A stretch of 64,000 nucleotides of DNA from Peptoniphilus grossensis ph5 (lineage in GTDB: Bacteria; Bacillota; Clostridia; Tissierellales; Peptoniphilaceae): the NCBI RefSeq assembly GCF_000311825.1, contig NZ_HE978566.1, positions 590,344-654,343 on the forward strand, given 5' to 3'. Below, in pieces: positions 27,002 through 35,390 of this stretch. Made by a program: the position numbers and the translations under genes. Within the stretch, counting starts at the first letter, position 1; each line of letters begins with the position of its first letter. Under the pieces are notes generated by a model. It did no database searches, was not told the origin of the DNA, and worked only from the letters and a program-made list of their open reading frames with translations.

Positions 27002-27970
27002 TTAAGTATTGTCTTCTAAATCATAATAGTTAAGTGATCTTGGCTGAAATTTTATATAATCAGGTAGCACTGAACTAAAATCTCTTAAGACTAGTGGATG
27101 ATATTTAAGGCTTATACTAGGATTTTTGTCGTATAAATCAATTAAATATCCCTCTAATTTGCAATTATTAGAAATTTGCGCATTATTATTTACAATAATT
27201 ATACCAGATATTGCATTATCATTAAACAAAACTTTATCATTTAATATTAAAATTTGATTACTTACCTTTGACTCAATCTTTAAGCTACCACTTTTTTGAT
27301 TAATTACCATATCGTCTTCTAAAGAATAAAGTGGATTTCTCTTTATAATTTTTTCTTCGGCTTTTTCATCAAATTCTTCAACTTCTTCAAAAATAAATTT
27401 TTTGCCCTTCTCTTCTCCGTAAATAAAATCGCCATCTAAGTCTATTACTTTTATACCAGGAATAGACCAATTATTATTGTCAAAAGAATTTTTTATTTTT
27501 TCTATTTCATCTTTATTTATTTTTCCAGAATTTAAAACTCCATCCTCCTCTTTATAAATTTTATTTACAAAGTTCGCCCTAATCCTAGCCCCAACAAGTG
27601 AATTTTTATATTTTACTTCCGTCCTCAATTCTACTAAATCCAAATAATTATTATTTTTGTCCACAAAATCTTCATTTGATATTACAAGCTTTTCTAGCTT
27701 TGTGTCGCTGGGCAAAGTTTTTACACTCAAATTTTTTGAATGTTTTCTTGATAAAATAAATTCTTTTAGTTCTTTATTAAAATTTTCTTCGGAAATCTTC
27801 ATATTTAAAACAGATTCCGCTGCATATTTTGATTGAACTCTCTCAACTCTATGCAAATTTATATAAGATGTATTTGAAGTGTAGGAATAAATAAAATAAA
27901 AGAAGAGAGCAAGCAGCGAAATTAAAATTATTGTAAAAATATAAATAAAGCCTTCTTTTCTCTCATTCAT
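27002..27970 (-). CDS. PilX-like pilus-associated membrane protein
   Basis: This protein of about 322 aa has a short basic N-terminus (MNERKEGF) and one hydrophobic helix ([20 protein letters not shown]). A Lys/Asn/Asp-rich extracytoplasmic domain follows. The GF-hydrophobic start and the position after three prepilins fit a PilX/GspK-like minor component, but no strict prepilin Glu5 motif is present. I chose the ATG at 27970 because AGAGG lies before it and it gives an 8-base overlap with the previous gene. Confidence 0.6.
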   Translation of the reverse strand: MNERKEGFIYIFTIILISLLALFFYFIYSYTSNTSYINLHRVERVQSKYAAESVLNMKISEENFNKELKEFILSRKHSKNLSVKTLPSDTKLEKLVISNEDFVDKNNNYLDLVELRTEVKYKNSLVGARIRANFVNKIYKEEDGVLNSGKINKDEIEKIKNSFDNNNWSIPGIKVIDLDGDFIYGEEKGKKFIFEEVEEFDEKAEEKIIKRNPLYSLEDDMVINQKSGSLKIESKVSNQILILNDKVLFNDNAISGIIIVNNNAQISNNCKLEGYLIDLYDKNPSISLKYHPLVLRDFSSVLPDYIKFQPRSLNYYDLEDNT

Positions 27971-28469
27971 AGAACTGTATCCTCTTTGCAATTTTAAAAT
28001 TTATTTTATCAAGATCATTGTAATTTAAATAGACAGAAAAATAATTTCCCTTATCGCTAATTCTAAAATCCTTTATATTTTCCGTCAAAGCGTTCTTTCC
28101 TTTAGCTTCAAGTAGATCAAATCTTGTGAGATTATTTTCTGTTGAGGCAAATCTATATAATTTGCCATTCATTTTGCCGTAATTTATATAAATATATTTC
28201 CCTTGAAATTCTTTAATAAAATAAATTTTGCCGCCAATATTTGTGTAATAATCAGAACTTTCGATTTCGTCCTTTATGTACTCAAGGGCATAGGACAAGT
28301 CTGAATTTACATTTTGATTTATATAAGTTTTGTTGAGAGCCTTTTGTGAAATTCCCAAAATAGAAGTTAAGACCATGCCTATAATTAGAAGCATGGCAAT
28401 AGAAAGGACAAGCTCAATTAGTGAATAGCCCTTCCTTCGGCAGGTAAACCTCCATTTTAATTTCTTCAT
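27963..28469 (-). CDS. Type IV prepilin-like protein (PilW/ComGF-like)
   Basis: This protein of about 168 aa carries the class III signal RRKGYSLIELVLSIAML: processing would fall after Gly, with Glu5 of the mature form present. A pilin helix and a globular domain (residues 60-168) follow. I use ATG at 28469 after AGAGG; a longer frame begins further upstream inside the preceding gene. It overlaps genes on both sides. Confidence 0.75.
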   Translation of the reverse strand: MKKLKWRFTCRRKGYSLIELVLSIAMLLIIGMVLTSILGISQKALNKTYINQNVNSDLSYALEYIKDEIESSDYYTNIGGKIYFIKEFQGKYIYINYGKMNGKLYRFASTENNLTRFDLLEAKGKNALTENIKDFRISDKGNYFSVYLNYNDLDKINFKIAKRIQFYE

Positions 28470-28794
28470 CACTATCTCGCCTCTTTCCCTTGACAATAAC
28501 ATGATTTAAATTTCCCTCGCTATTTTTCGTCACATCAATAATAAAATCTTGATTCTCCCCTTCTCCACTGTCAAAGTTTATTTTTAAATCCTTGTTGTTA
28601 TAAGACTCACCAATTATTTCTTCCATTTTAGAATTTACAGCATAAATTAAAAGTTCTCTTTCCTTTAAATGATTTTGATTTTCCAAAAGGGTTATAATAT
28701 TGGGCATAATTACAGAGGCTATTAGTCCAATTAATGCTATGGAAAATAGGACTTCAATCATCAAATGTCCTCTATTTTTAGTTTTTAAGTTCAT
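28414..28794 (-). CDS. Type IV prepilin-like protein (PilV/GspI-like)
   Basis: This 126-aa protein begins MNLKTKNRGHLMIEVLFSIA, with prepilin cleavage expected after Gly9 and a mature HLMIE start including Glu5. A hydrophobic pilin helix and a small C-terminal domain follow. It overlaps the next gene by 56 bases and the previous one by 17, a compression typical of minor pilin operons. Confidence 0.75.
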   Translation of the reverse strand: MNLKTKNRGHLMIEVLFSIALIGLIASVIMPNIITLLENQNHLKERELLIYAVNSKMEEIIGESYNNKDLKINFDSGEGENQDFIIDVTKNSEGNLNHVIVKGKRRDSDEEIKMEVYLPKEGLFTN

Positions 28795-29221
28795 AATAAT
28801 TCACCTTGCCAGTGACAGGCTCCACTGTGATTTTAATTGATTTTTTATCCCCTATGGAGTAAATAATTGTGCCCGCAGAATTATTGCTAGCCACATAGGA
28901 AGGCTTGCCACCACTTGTAAAATTAATATTTCTAACATTAGTTGACTTAAGTTTAACTAATTTATTAAACTTTACAGCCTTGGTCTTGCCGCCAAAAACC
29001 ATTTTGTAGCCGTCATCTTCTATTTTTATACTAGTTTTACAATTATTCACTTGAGCGTAATTTTTTAAAAACTTTATATCAAGAGCCAGACTTTTTATTT
29101 GTTCCCTGGCTTCAATTTTGTCGCGAACATTAAAATTAATCATGCCTATAGACAAAAGTATCATTGTAATTGCAAGAGTTATAACTAGTTCGATTAAGGT
29201 AAAGCCTTTAAATGTCTTCAT
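28778..29221 (-). CDS. Type IV prepilin-like protein (GspH/ComGD-like)
   Basis: This 147-aa protein starts MKTFKGFTLIELVITLAITM, a textbook class III signal with Glu5. The C-terminal domain has GspH-like beta strands ending VEPVTGKVNYYE. The ATG at 29221 is used; an upstream in-frame TTG would add three residues. It overlaps the PilO-like gene by 14 bases. Confidence 0.8.
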   Translation of the reverse strand: MKTFKGFTLIELVITLAITMILLSIGMINFNVRDKIEAREQIKSLALDIKFLKNYAQVNNCKTSIKIEDDGYKMVFGGKTKAVKFNKLVKLKSTNVRNINFTSGGKPSYVASNNSAGTIIYSIGDKKSIKITVEPVTGKVNYYELKN

Positions 29222-30389
29222 TATAGTCAACTTCTTTTACAAAAAAGAATAGATCTTTATTATTTTTTGGCACTAAATAAAGATGGCTGATGTTTTCTGC
29301 AAATAAATTTATCCTAAACCACTCACCCTGATATATGCTTGCTGTGTAAGGAATTTTTTCTCCCTTAAGATTTACAAGCCCAATTTCTTTACAAGAATCA
29401 TAGGGAAATAAAATTGAAATAGAAATTTCCTGACAATTTTTTTCCACACCAAGTTTTATGTCGTCGTAAATATTTTCTGCCTTTGCATAAAAGGATGTAA
29501 CTCCAGATTCACTGTAATAATTTGTCCTAATGCTGTCATCAACTAGAAATTTATTTTCCTTGGACTTTTTGTTTTCAAAATCCAAGTCATCAAAAATACT
29601 TTCAACCTTATCTTTAGACTTATTATTTGAATTGTCATTTAAATCATCAAAAATTGATAAGGATACTTCCTGACCCTTTATTTTATTGTCCTTATTTTGA
29701 CTTGCTTTTGCAGAAACTTTTTCTGGTGCTGAGGCTTTACTATGATTTATGGCTTTTGTATTTGTAATTTTTTGAACCTTACTATTTTTTACTTCCTCAG
29801 CCTTAGTGTTTTTTATTTCTTCAGCCTTAGTATTATTATCTTCCTTAGAATTTAAAGTCTCTCCACTAGGATCTTCATTATTTGTCTTCTCTTCTTTATT
29901 TTCGCTAAAGTAAGCTTCCTTTAAATCTGAATAATAAATTGCCTTAGATGGTTTTTCTGCCTTAAATCTGTATGTAAAAGTGTTTTCGTCCCTTCTATTT
30001 AACTCAATGTTTGAATATCCATAATAATTTGTAAAAGACGAAATTTTACTTATTTCGCTATTTTCAATTTTTCCAGAAATTGCAAGAGTTTCTATATCAG
30101 TCTGCCCTTCCTTGGTAAAATTATCTCTGTTTAAATTATTTTCAGCAGAAATTTTATCAATATTTTCCTTTGAAAAATCCTTAAGGCCACTGTACTTGTA
30201 GCCTCCTTCTTCACTTTTAAGGCTCTCGTTAAAGTCAACTTCTGAGACCTTTTGTGCCTCAGCCCTTATGAGAAAATTGTAAAATAAAAATTCTATAAAT
30301 AACAAAATCAAAATTACAAATAAAATCTTTTCTCGATTTGAAAATCGCCTATAACCGATTTTTTTGCTCAAAATATCAAATATATCCAT
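29208..30389 (-). CDS. PilO-like bitopic protein with low-complexity linker
   Basis: This 393-aa protein has a short cytoplasmic start (MDIFDILSKKIGYRRFSNRE), one membrane helix (residues 23-41) and an extracytoplasmic domain (residues 55-170). A Lys/Asn/Ser/Glu-rich linker follows with repeats NTKAEE/NTKAEE/NSKVQK and two SIFDDL copies, then a folded C-terminal domain with SISILFPYDSCKEIGL. Topology and place before three prepilins suggest a PilO/GspM-type assembly partner, but I see no decisive motif. Confidence 0.55.
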   Translation of the reverse strand: MDIFDILSKKIGYRRFSNREKILFVILILLFIEFLFYNFLIRAEAQKVSEVDFNESLKSEEGGYKYSGLKDFSKENIDKISAENNLNRDNFTKEGQTDIETLAISGKIENSEISKISSFTNYYGYSNIELNRRDENTFTYRFKAEKPSKAIYYSDLKEAYFSENKEEKTNNEDPSGETLNSKEDNNTKAEEIKNTKAEEVKNSKVQKITNTKAINHSKASAPEKVSAKASQNKDNKIKGQEVSLSIFDDLNDNSNNKSKDKVESIFDDLDFENKKSKENKFLVDDSIRTNYYSESGVTSFYAKAENIYDDIKLGVEKNCQEISISILFPYDSCKEIGLVNLKGEKIPYTASIYQGEWFRINLFAENISHLYLVPKNNKDLFFFVKEVDYNEDI

Positions 30390-30924
30390 TTAATTTTTCC
30401 TCTACAAATTCTGCCAACTTCTCATGAAGCCTTTCATTTGGATGTATTCCATCTATTAAATCATCTTCAATGTAATTTTCTTTAGCATAGTCATAAAATG
30501 AAATGACTTTATAATCCTTGGCATTTTCCTTTAAAACTTTGTCAAGATTTTCTATATTTTTGTTCACTGAATTAAAATTAATAAAGCTTTCATAGGCCTC
30601 ATCTAGATTTTTAAAAGATGTGGGATAAGGCGTGATGACAATAATTTTGCCGCCTAAGCTCTTTAATTTTTCTATGATTTTATTTATATTTTTTGTGACA
30701 TAGTCAAGAGATCTTCCATTATAAAAATCATTTAAACCAATGAGAAGAAAATATAAATCATAAGTCATCAAATTATTTATTGCATATAGAACTTCATCAG
30801 TGGTTAAACCATTAACCCCGTAGTTGTCAATATCGTAACCTTTTCCCTGCAAATAATAAATTAAGGATTTTCCTCCAACTAAATATCCTTCAAATATGGA
30901 GTCTCCAAGGGCACAAATTCTCAT
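30376..30924 (-). CDS. SGNH/GDSL-family hydrolase
   Basis: This 182-aa cytoplasmic enzyme (no signal peptide) has the four SGNH blocks: GDSIFEGY (Ser), NYGVNGLT (Gly), LIGLNDFYNG (Asn) and DGIHPNERLHE (Asp and His). It would hydrolyse an ester, thioester or acetyl group of unknown substrate. It lies 8 bases after radC and overlaps the PilO-like gene by 14 bases. Confidence 0.85.
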   Translation of the reverse strand: MRICALGDSIFEGYLVGGKSLIYYLQGKGYDIDNYGVNGLTTDEVLYAINNLMTYDLYFLLIGLNDFYNGRSLDYVTKNINKIIEKLKSLGGKIIVITPYPTSFKNLDEAYESFINFNSVNKNIENLDKVLKENAKDYKVISFYDYAKENYIEDDLIDGIHPNERLHEKLAEFVEEKLNGYI

Positions 30925-30932
30925 ACAACCTC

Positions 30933-31652
30933 CTACATAAGTCCTTCTTCCAAGAAACTAAAATACTTATTATCTCCAATGATTATGTGGTCTAAAATAT
31001 CAATTCCAATTATCTTTGATGCCTCAACTAAGGTGTTAGTAAGGTCAATATCCTCCTTTGATGGCTTTGGATCCCCTGTTGGGTGATTATGTAACAAAAT
31101 AATTGTGTGGGCATTGTCAGAAATGGCAGCCCTAAAAACCTCTCTTGCATGAACGAGAGTCATGTTTATAGTACCCTTAGAAATTTCTCTCACATAATTA
31201 ATTTCTTTTTTCGTGTTTAGAGTCATAATCCTAAAGTGTTCTTCTTCTAAGACGCTCATGTCGCTTAAAACATAGTTTGCAGCAACTGATGGTGATGTAA
31301 CCCTAATTTTCGAATCGTAAGAGCTTACAGAAAGTCGCATGCCCAGTTGCACAGCTGCAATTATCATGGCTGCCTTGGCTTCTCCAATGCCTTCAACTTT
31401 CATTAAGTTGGCAAAATTTGCGTTTTTAAGACTATTTAAGCCGTTCCTATCATTTTCTGATTTTAAGCTTCTAAGAACTTTATTGGCTGTGTCAATGGCT
31501 GAATCGCCACTCTTGGACCCAGTCCTTATGATAAGAGCTAAAAGTTCGGCATTCGAGAGATAATTTGGTCCAAACTTTATAAGTTTTTCCTGAGGTCTTT
31601 CCTCCTCTGGCATCTCCTTAATAGTGTATCTTTCGATTTCTCTTTCTTTCAT
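30933..31652 (-). CDS. radC: RadC-family JAB protein
   Basis: This 239-aa protein has an N-terminal helix-hairpin-helix part (LMKVEGIGEAKAAMIIAA) and a C-terminal MPN+/JAMM metalloprotease-like domain, LLHNHPTGDPKPSKED, followed by DHIIIGDNKYFSFLEEG. The zinc ligands (His, His, Asp) are intact. RadC was once linked to repair, but its real function is unclear. It is encoded 4 bases after maf, a common clostridial arrangement. Confidence 0.9.
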   Translation of the reverse strand: MKEREIERYTIKEMPEEERPQEKLIKFGPNYLSNAELLALIIRTGSKSGDSAIDTANKVLRSLKSENDRNGLNSLKNANFANLMKVEGIGEAKAAMIIAAVQLGMRLSVSSYDSKIRVTSPSVAANYVLSDMSVLEEEHFRIMTLNTKKEINYVREISKGTINMTLVHAREVFRAAISDNAHTIILLHNHPTGDPKPSKEDIDLTNTLVEASKIIGIDILDHIIIGDNKYFSFLEEGLM

Positions 31653-31656
31653 AAAA

Positions 31657-32232
31657 TCACCACAAGCTTAAATTAAATAATCTCATCAAATCTCTATTTA
31701 TCTTTCCTATTGGAAGACCAACGATATTAAAATAGTCTCCCTCTATTTTTTCAACTAAGAGAGACCCCTTGCCCTGGATTCCATAGGCACCAGCCTTGTC
31801 CTTGTATTCAAGAGTGTCCAAATATTTTTCTATTTCATCATCACTTAAATCATAAAACTTTACAGAAGATTCTTCGTAGTTTAGGTACTTAATTTTTTGA
31901 GACAATTTAAAAATTGCGTAGCCTGTAAATACTCTGTGACTTTTTCCACTTAGGCTCTTAATCATCTCCCTTGCATCATCGCGATCCTTTGGCTTGCCAA
32001 GAAGCCTTCCCTCAAGTTCAACCAAGGTGTCTGCAGCTAAAACTATGGCATCTTCATTATCCCTTGCTACTGCTATTCCCTTCTCAAAGGCAAGTGCCAT
32101 GACAGTAGTCCAGGGCGCATAGGAATCGTCCTTTATCTCATTAATATCTTTCGAAACTACCTTAAAATCTATAAAATGTGATAAAATTTCTCTCCTTCTT
32201 GGAGAATTTGATGCCAAAATAATACTTTCCAT
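31657..32232 (-). CDS. maf: Maf-family nucleotide pyrophosphatase
   Basis: This 191-aa enzyme hydrolyses non-canonical nucleoside triphosphates such as dTTP/UTP or m7GTP analogues. It starts MESIILASNSPRRREIL, the Maf signature, and contains AADTLVELEGRLLGKPKDR and DKAGAYGIQGKG. The start at 32232 follows AAGGAGAG; a TTG-initiated longer frame is unlikely because it overlaps the previous gene. Maf proteins also affect septation in Bacillus. Confidence 0.9.
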   Translation of the reverse strand: MESIILASNSPRRREILSHFIDFKVVSKDINEIKDDSYAPWTTVMALAFEKGIAVARDNEDAIVLAADTLVELEGRLLGKPKDRDDAREMIKSLSGKSHRVFTGYAIFKLSQKIKYLNYEESSVKFYDLSDDEIEKYLDTLEYKDKAGAYGIQGKGSLLVEKIEGDYFNIVGLPIGKINRDLMRLFNLSLW

Positions 32233-32233
32233 T

Positions 32234-32743
32234 TCAAGCTCTCTCCTTTGATATATTTGTGTTGTCAACTATATAAATTGAAGCAAGTCCAACAAAAAAT
32301 CCTGTGAAAATCCCTAAAATAACCAGCAGTGGCAGATAAGCAAGAATTGCTGTAGTCTTCATGATGTAGGATGCAACTAAAACTTGACCTAAATTGTGAA
32401 AAAATGAGCCAATTTCACTTATTCCAATTAAAGATAAATATTTTCTCAAAAATTTATGAGCAATAATCATGGCAAGTGAACTTAAAAGAGCGCCGCCCAA
32501 GGAAAAAAAGAAGCTAGACACAGCACCAGTAACCAGTGCCAAGATTATAGTCTTAAAAATTGAGACAAAAAAGCCCTCCTTATATCCAATGGCAACTATA
32601 GTTACAAGAACCACAATATTTGATAGGCCTAGCCTAGCACCTGGAATGGCTACAGGAAGTGGAATCACACTTTCAAAGAGACCAAGGACAATTCCAAGGG
32701 CACTTAGTAGAGATAAATAAATTAATTTTCTATTCTTTATCAT
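32234..32743 (-). CDS. Gx transporter family membrane protein (HepT-like)
   Basis: This 169-aa protein has five predicted helices and the family pattern ESVIPLPVAIPGARLGLSN. It is related to the ECF-type S-component fold and was formerly called heptaprenyl diphosphate synthase component I. It overlaps the NusG-domain-II gene by 4 bases (ATGA). That gene pair occurs together in many Firmicutes beside FMN-transfer or redox genes. The substrate is unknown. Confidence 0.85.
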   Translation of the reverse strand: MIKNRKLIYLSLLSALGIVLGLFESVIPLPVAIPGARLGLSNIVVLVTIVAIGYKEGFFVSIFKTIILALVTGAVSSFFFSLGGALLSSLAMIIAHKFLRKYLSLIGISEIGSFFHNLGQVLVASYIMKTTAILAYLPLLVILGIFTGFFVGLASIYIVDNTNISKERA

Positions 32744-33135
32744 TTTATTATCAAATCCAAACTATCATGGTTCTTTTTGTCAGATACAATTTTTACCATG
32801 ACTCTATTAGGTAGGCAGATGATTGAATCTCCAGGAATAGAAATTTTTCCCATCTTCATGCAAATTTTATCCTTGCAATTAGATTCATGCATGTGCACCT
32901 CACCCTTTTCAATTATTACTTCATTCTTACCGTAAACAGTATTTATATCAATTTTTTCATCTGTATTTTTAGTTAAAGGCACTTCTTTAAAAATTTTCCC
33001 ATCAACAGTTATTACAACTTTTTTTGAAATGTTTGCATCTTCCTCAGGCAATTTGTTAGTAAAAAAATAAATTATAAAAGAAGCAATAACTATTAAAATA
33101 ATAACTAAAATATCAGCTTTTTTTAACTTTTCCAT
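32740..33135 (-). CDS. NusG domain II-containing membrane-anchored protein
   Basis: This 131-aa protein (from ATG 33135) has an N-terminal signal anchor (ADILVIILIVIASFIIYFF). A NusG-II-like beta domain follows, with KNEVIIEKGEVHMHESNCKD and the CxxxxC pair NCKDKIC before GDSIICLPNRVMVKI. Two or three conserved cysteines are typical of this family, which is extracytoplasmic and of unknown role. It heads the long operon to efp. No ribosome site is seen before ATG; the -10 box ends six bases upstream. Confidence 0.85.
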   Translation of the reverse strand: MEKLKKADILVIILIVIASFIIYFFTNKLPEEDANISKKVVITVDGKIFKEVPLTKNTDEKIDINTVYGKNEVIIEKGEVHMHESNCKDKICMKMGKISIPGDSIICLPNRVMVKIVSDKKNHDSLDLIIK

Positions 33136-33141
33136 AATTTT

Positions 33142-33150
33142 ATTATAGCA
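33142..33150 (-). promoter_or_regulatory. Extended -10 promoter predicting a leaderless mRNA
   Basis: On the minus strand TGCTATAAT has its TATAAT at 33142-33147, six bases before the ATG at 33135. A start seven bases after the -10 would place +1 on the A of ATG. No Shine-Dalgarno sequence lies between them. Confidence 0.55.
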
Positions 33151-33207
33151 CAAGTTTAAGAGGATTTTTTCAATTAAATTTTATTATGGTTTAGCTTAAT
33201 TTGCTTA

Positions 33208-33260
33208 AAAAATAAAAAACTCTATAATATTCTAGACATATATCTAAAATGTTATAGAGT
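33208..33260 (-). terminator. AT-rich second hairpin after rpmF
   Basis: On the minus strand ACTCTATAACATT pairs with AATATTATAGAGT around an inner stem, then TTTTTTATTTTTT. It acts as a second terminator behind the one at 33273 and insulates the next operon. Confidence 0.65.
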
Positions 33261-33272
33261 AAAATTTTGCAT

Positions 33273-33300
33273 AAAAAAAGCGAGACCTAAGTCTCACTTT
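33273..33300 (-). terminator. rpmF terminator
   Basis: On the minus strand AAAGTGAGAC pairs with GTCTCGCTTT, followed by a T run, directly after the rpmF stop codon. Confidence 0.85.
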
Positions 33301-33301
33301 A

Positions 33302-33484
33302 TTATTCAGCTTCTGCAATAATTTCTTTGCCTGCATAGTGTCCACAAGAAGGACAAACTCTATGAGGTAATTTCATTTCATGGCAGTTAGGACATTCAAC
33401 TACTGTTGCTTTATTTAATCTGTAAGAAGATGCTCTTCTCTTATTCTTTCTTTGTTTTGAAGTTTTTCTCTTAGGTACGGCCAT
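33302..33484 (-). CDS. rpmF: 50S ribosomal protein L32
   Basis: This 60-aa protein begins [18 protein letters not shown] and contains [18 protein letters not shown], the four-Cys zinc form of bL32. It follows the DUF177 gene by 2 bases, the usual Firmicute pair (ylbN-rpmF). Confidence 0.97.
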   Translation of the reverse strand: MAVPKRKTSKQRKNKRRASSYRLNKATVVECPNCHEMKLPHRVCPSCGHYAGKEIIAEAE

Positions 33485-33486
33485 TT

Positions 33487-34020
33487 CTACACCTCCTCAT
33501 CTTTAAATAAATCTAATAACTTTCCAAATCTTGGATCCACTGTCTCTTCAACAGATTCTTCTTCATGACAATCACAAGGACCTTCATTTAAGTTCTTGCC
33601 ACAATGAGGGCAAAGTCCCTTGCAATCTTCACTGCACAAATTTTTACCAGAAATTGATGTAATAATTTGTGAGAAGATAATCTCTGAAAGATCTACTGAA
33701 TCATCAATAATTTTAAAATACTCGTCTACAGAATCCTCATCATATAGACTTGGGTCTTTAAAATTGTAAGCAATGTAAGATGTCTCTTTTTCATTTATAA
33801 AGTCTTTGAGGCATCTGTCACAGACTGCTTTGAATTTGTAGGAAATATCAAGACAAAGTTCTAATTCCCCTGTCAAATCATGAATATATCCCTTGTACTC
33901 TATTGGATAGATGAGATTTAGATCTTCTAAACTCAAATCCGTGTCATTTTCCTTTAAGCTACCCTGGAAATCTAGCCTAACATCATCAGATGACAAAAAA
34001 GTACTAAGATCTAATTTCAT
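33487..34020 (-). CDS. DUF177/YceD-family protein
   Basis: This 177-aa cytoplasmic protein has the YceD core with CDRCLKDF (first CxxC) and, C-terminally, [19 protein letters not shown] with a further C-D-C. These cysteines are probably a zinc site. The family is linked to 23S rRNA accumulation in other organisms and is normally encoded just before rpmF, as here. It lies downstream of ackA with a 72-base gap. Confidence 0.88.
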   Translation of the reverse strand: MKLDLSTFLSSDDVRLDFQGSLKENDTDLSLEDLNLIYPIEYKGYIHDLTGELELCLDISYKFKAVCDRCLKDFINEKETSYIAYNFKDPSLYDEDSVDEYFKIIDDSVDLSEIIFSQIITSISGKNLCSEDCKGLCPHCGKNLNEGPCDCHEEESVEETVDPRFGKLLDLFKDEEV

Positions 34021-34092
34021 ATACTCACCTCAAAAATACATACAAATCATTATAACTTTTTATTTTTCAAATGTCAATAAAAATCTTGAAAA

Positions 34093-35289
34093 TTATGCCT
34101 CAACAAGTGCCTTTGTATCTCTCGCAATCATAAGCTCTTCATTAGTTGGGATTACAAAAATCTTAATAGAAGAATCGTCAGCAGAAATAAGCTTGTCTTC
34201 TCCTCTTACATTATTTCTTTCAGTGTCGATTTTAATTCCAAGAGACTTTAATCCATTAACTATTGATTCTCTCATTTCAATTGAGTTTTCGCCAACGCCT
34301 GCTGTAAATACAATAGCATCAACATGGTCAAGTTCAGTCATGTAAGAACCAATGTAGCCACGAACTCTTTTTTCAAAGATATCAAGGGCAAGTTTTGCTC
34401 TCTTGTTTCCTCCATCTCTAGCTGCTTCAATATCTCTAAAGTCACTTGATACTCCAGAAATTCCAAGTACACCAGATTTTTTATTGATTAATGTGTTAAT
34501 TTCATCAGTAGAAAGATTTTCTTTTTCCATTAAGAATGGAAGAATAGCTGGGTCTAAATCACCACATCTAGTTCCCATTGCAAGTCCTTCAAGTGGTGTA
34601 AAGCCCATAGAAGTGTCAATGGATTTACCATTTTTAACTGCACAAATACTTGAACCATTGCCAAGGTGACAAGTGATTAAGTTAACTTCATTAACATCTT
34701 TTCCTAGCATTTCTGCTGCTCTGTTAGTGATGTATTTGTGAGAAGTTCCGTGGAAACCAAATCTTCTAATCTTATATTTTTCATAATATTCGTATGGAAG
34801 TGCATAGATGTAGCTTTCAGCTGGCATAGTTTGGTGGAAAGCTGTATCAAATACTGCAACTTGCTTAACATTAGGAAGAAGTCTTTGGCAAGCCTTGATT
34901 CCCATAATGTTTGGTGGATTGTGAAGAGGAGCTATTTCAACATTATCTTCAATTCCCTTTAAAACTTTTTCGTCAATAATAACAGATTGAGCGAAGTCTT
35001 CGCCGCCGTGTACAACTCTGTGACCTACTGCATCAATTTCATCAAGTGACTTAATTGCACCGTATTCTTCATTTGTTAGGGATTCCATTACAAGTTCAAG
35101 AGCTCTCTTGTGATCTTGCATTGGAGTTTCAATAGTTTTCTTTTCCTTTCCTATTGTTTCGTGTTTAATTCTTGAACCTTCAATTCCAATTCTTTCAACT
35201 AAACCCTTTGCCATCAATTCTTCAGTTTCCATATCAATGAGTTGATATTTTAGAGAAGAAGATCCGCAATTAATTACTAATATCTTCAT
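34093..35289 (-). CDS. ackA: Acetate kinase
   Basis: This 398-aa enzyme makes ATP from acetyl phosphate during fermentation. Diagnostic motifs are [17 protein letters not shown] at the start, [35 protein letters not shown] and FTAGVGENS. Length matches AckA. The ribosome site is GAGGAGG. No phosphotransacetylase gene is adjacent. The tmcAL gene, whose product consumes acetate, is divergent from it. Confidence 0.96.
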   Translation of the reverse strand: MKILVINCGSSSLKYQLIDMETEELMAKGLVERIGIEGSRIKHETIGKEKKTIETPMQDHKRALELVMESLTNEEYGAIKSLDEIDAVGHRVVHGGEDFAQSVIIDEKVLKGIEDNVEIAPLHNPPNIMGIKACQRLLPNVKQVAVFDTAFHQTMPAESYIYALPYEYYEKYKIRRFGFHGTSHKYITNRAAEMLGKDVNEVNLITCHLGNGSSICAVKNGKSIDTSMGFTPLEGLAMGTRCGDLDPAILPFLMEKENLSTDEINTLINKKSGVLGISGVSSDFRDIEAARDGGNKRAKLALDIFEKRVRGYIGSYMTELDHVDAIVFTAGVGENSIEMRESIVNGLKSLGIKIDTERNNVRGEDKLISADDSSIKIFVIPTNEELMIARDTKALVEA

Positions 35290-35390
35290 GTTTCCTCCTC
35301 ATGTTTTTTAAATTTCTTAAATATAGTATAATAACTAATAATAAGTTTATAACAGATGTAAACATTAGTCAATAATTGGAGATTTAAAAT

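Noticed and set aside
33487-35390. tRNA or riboswitch in the ackA-tmcAL region
   Set aside because: No cloverleaf or known aptamer sequence could be seen; the gap is only 101 bases and looks like divergent promoters.
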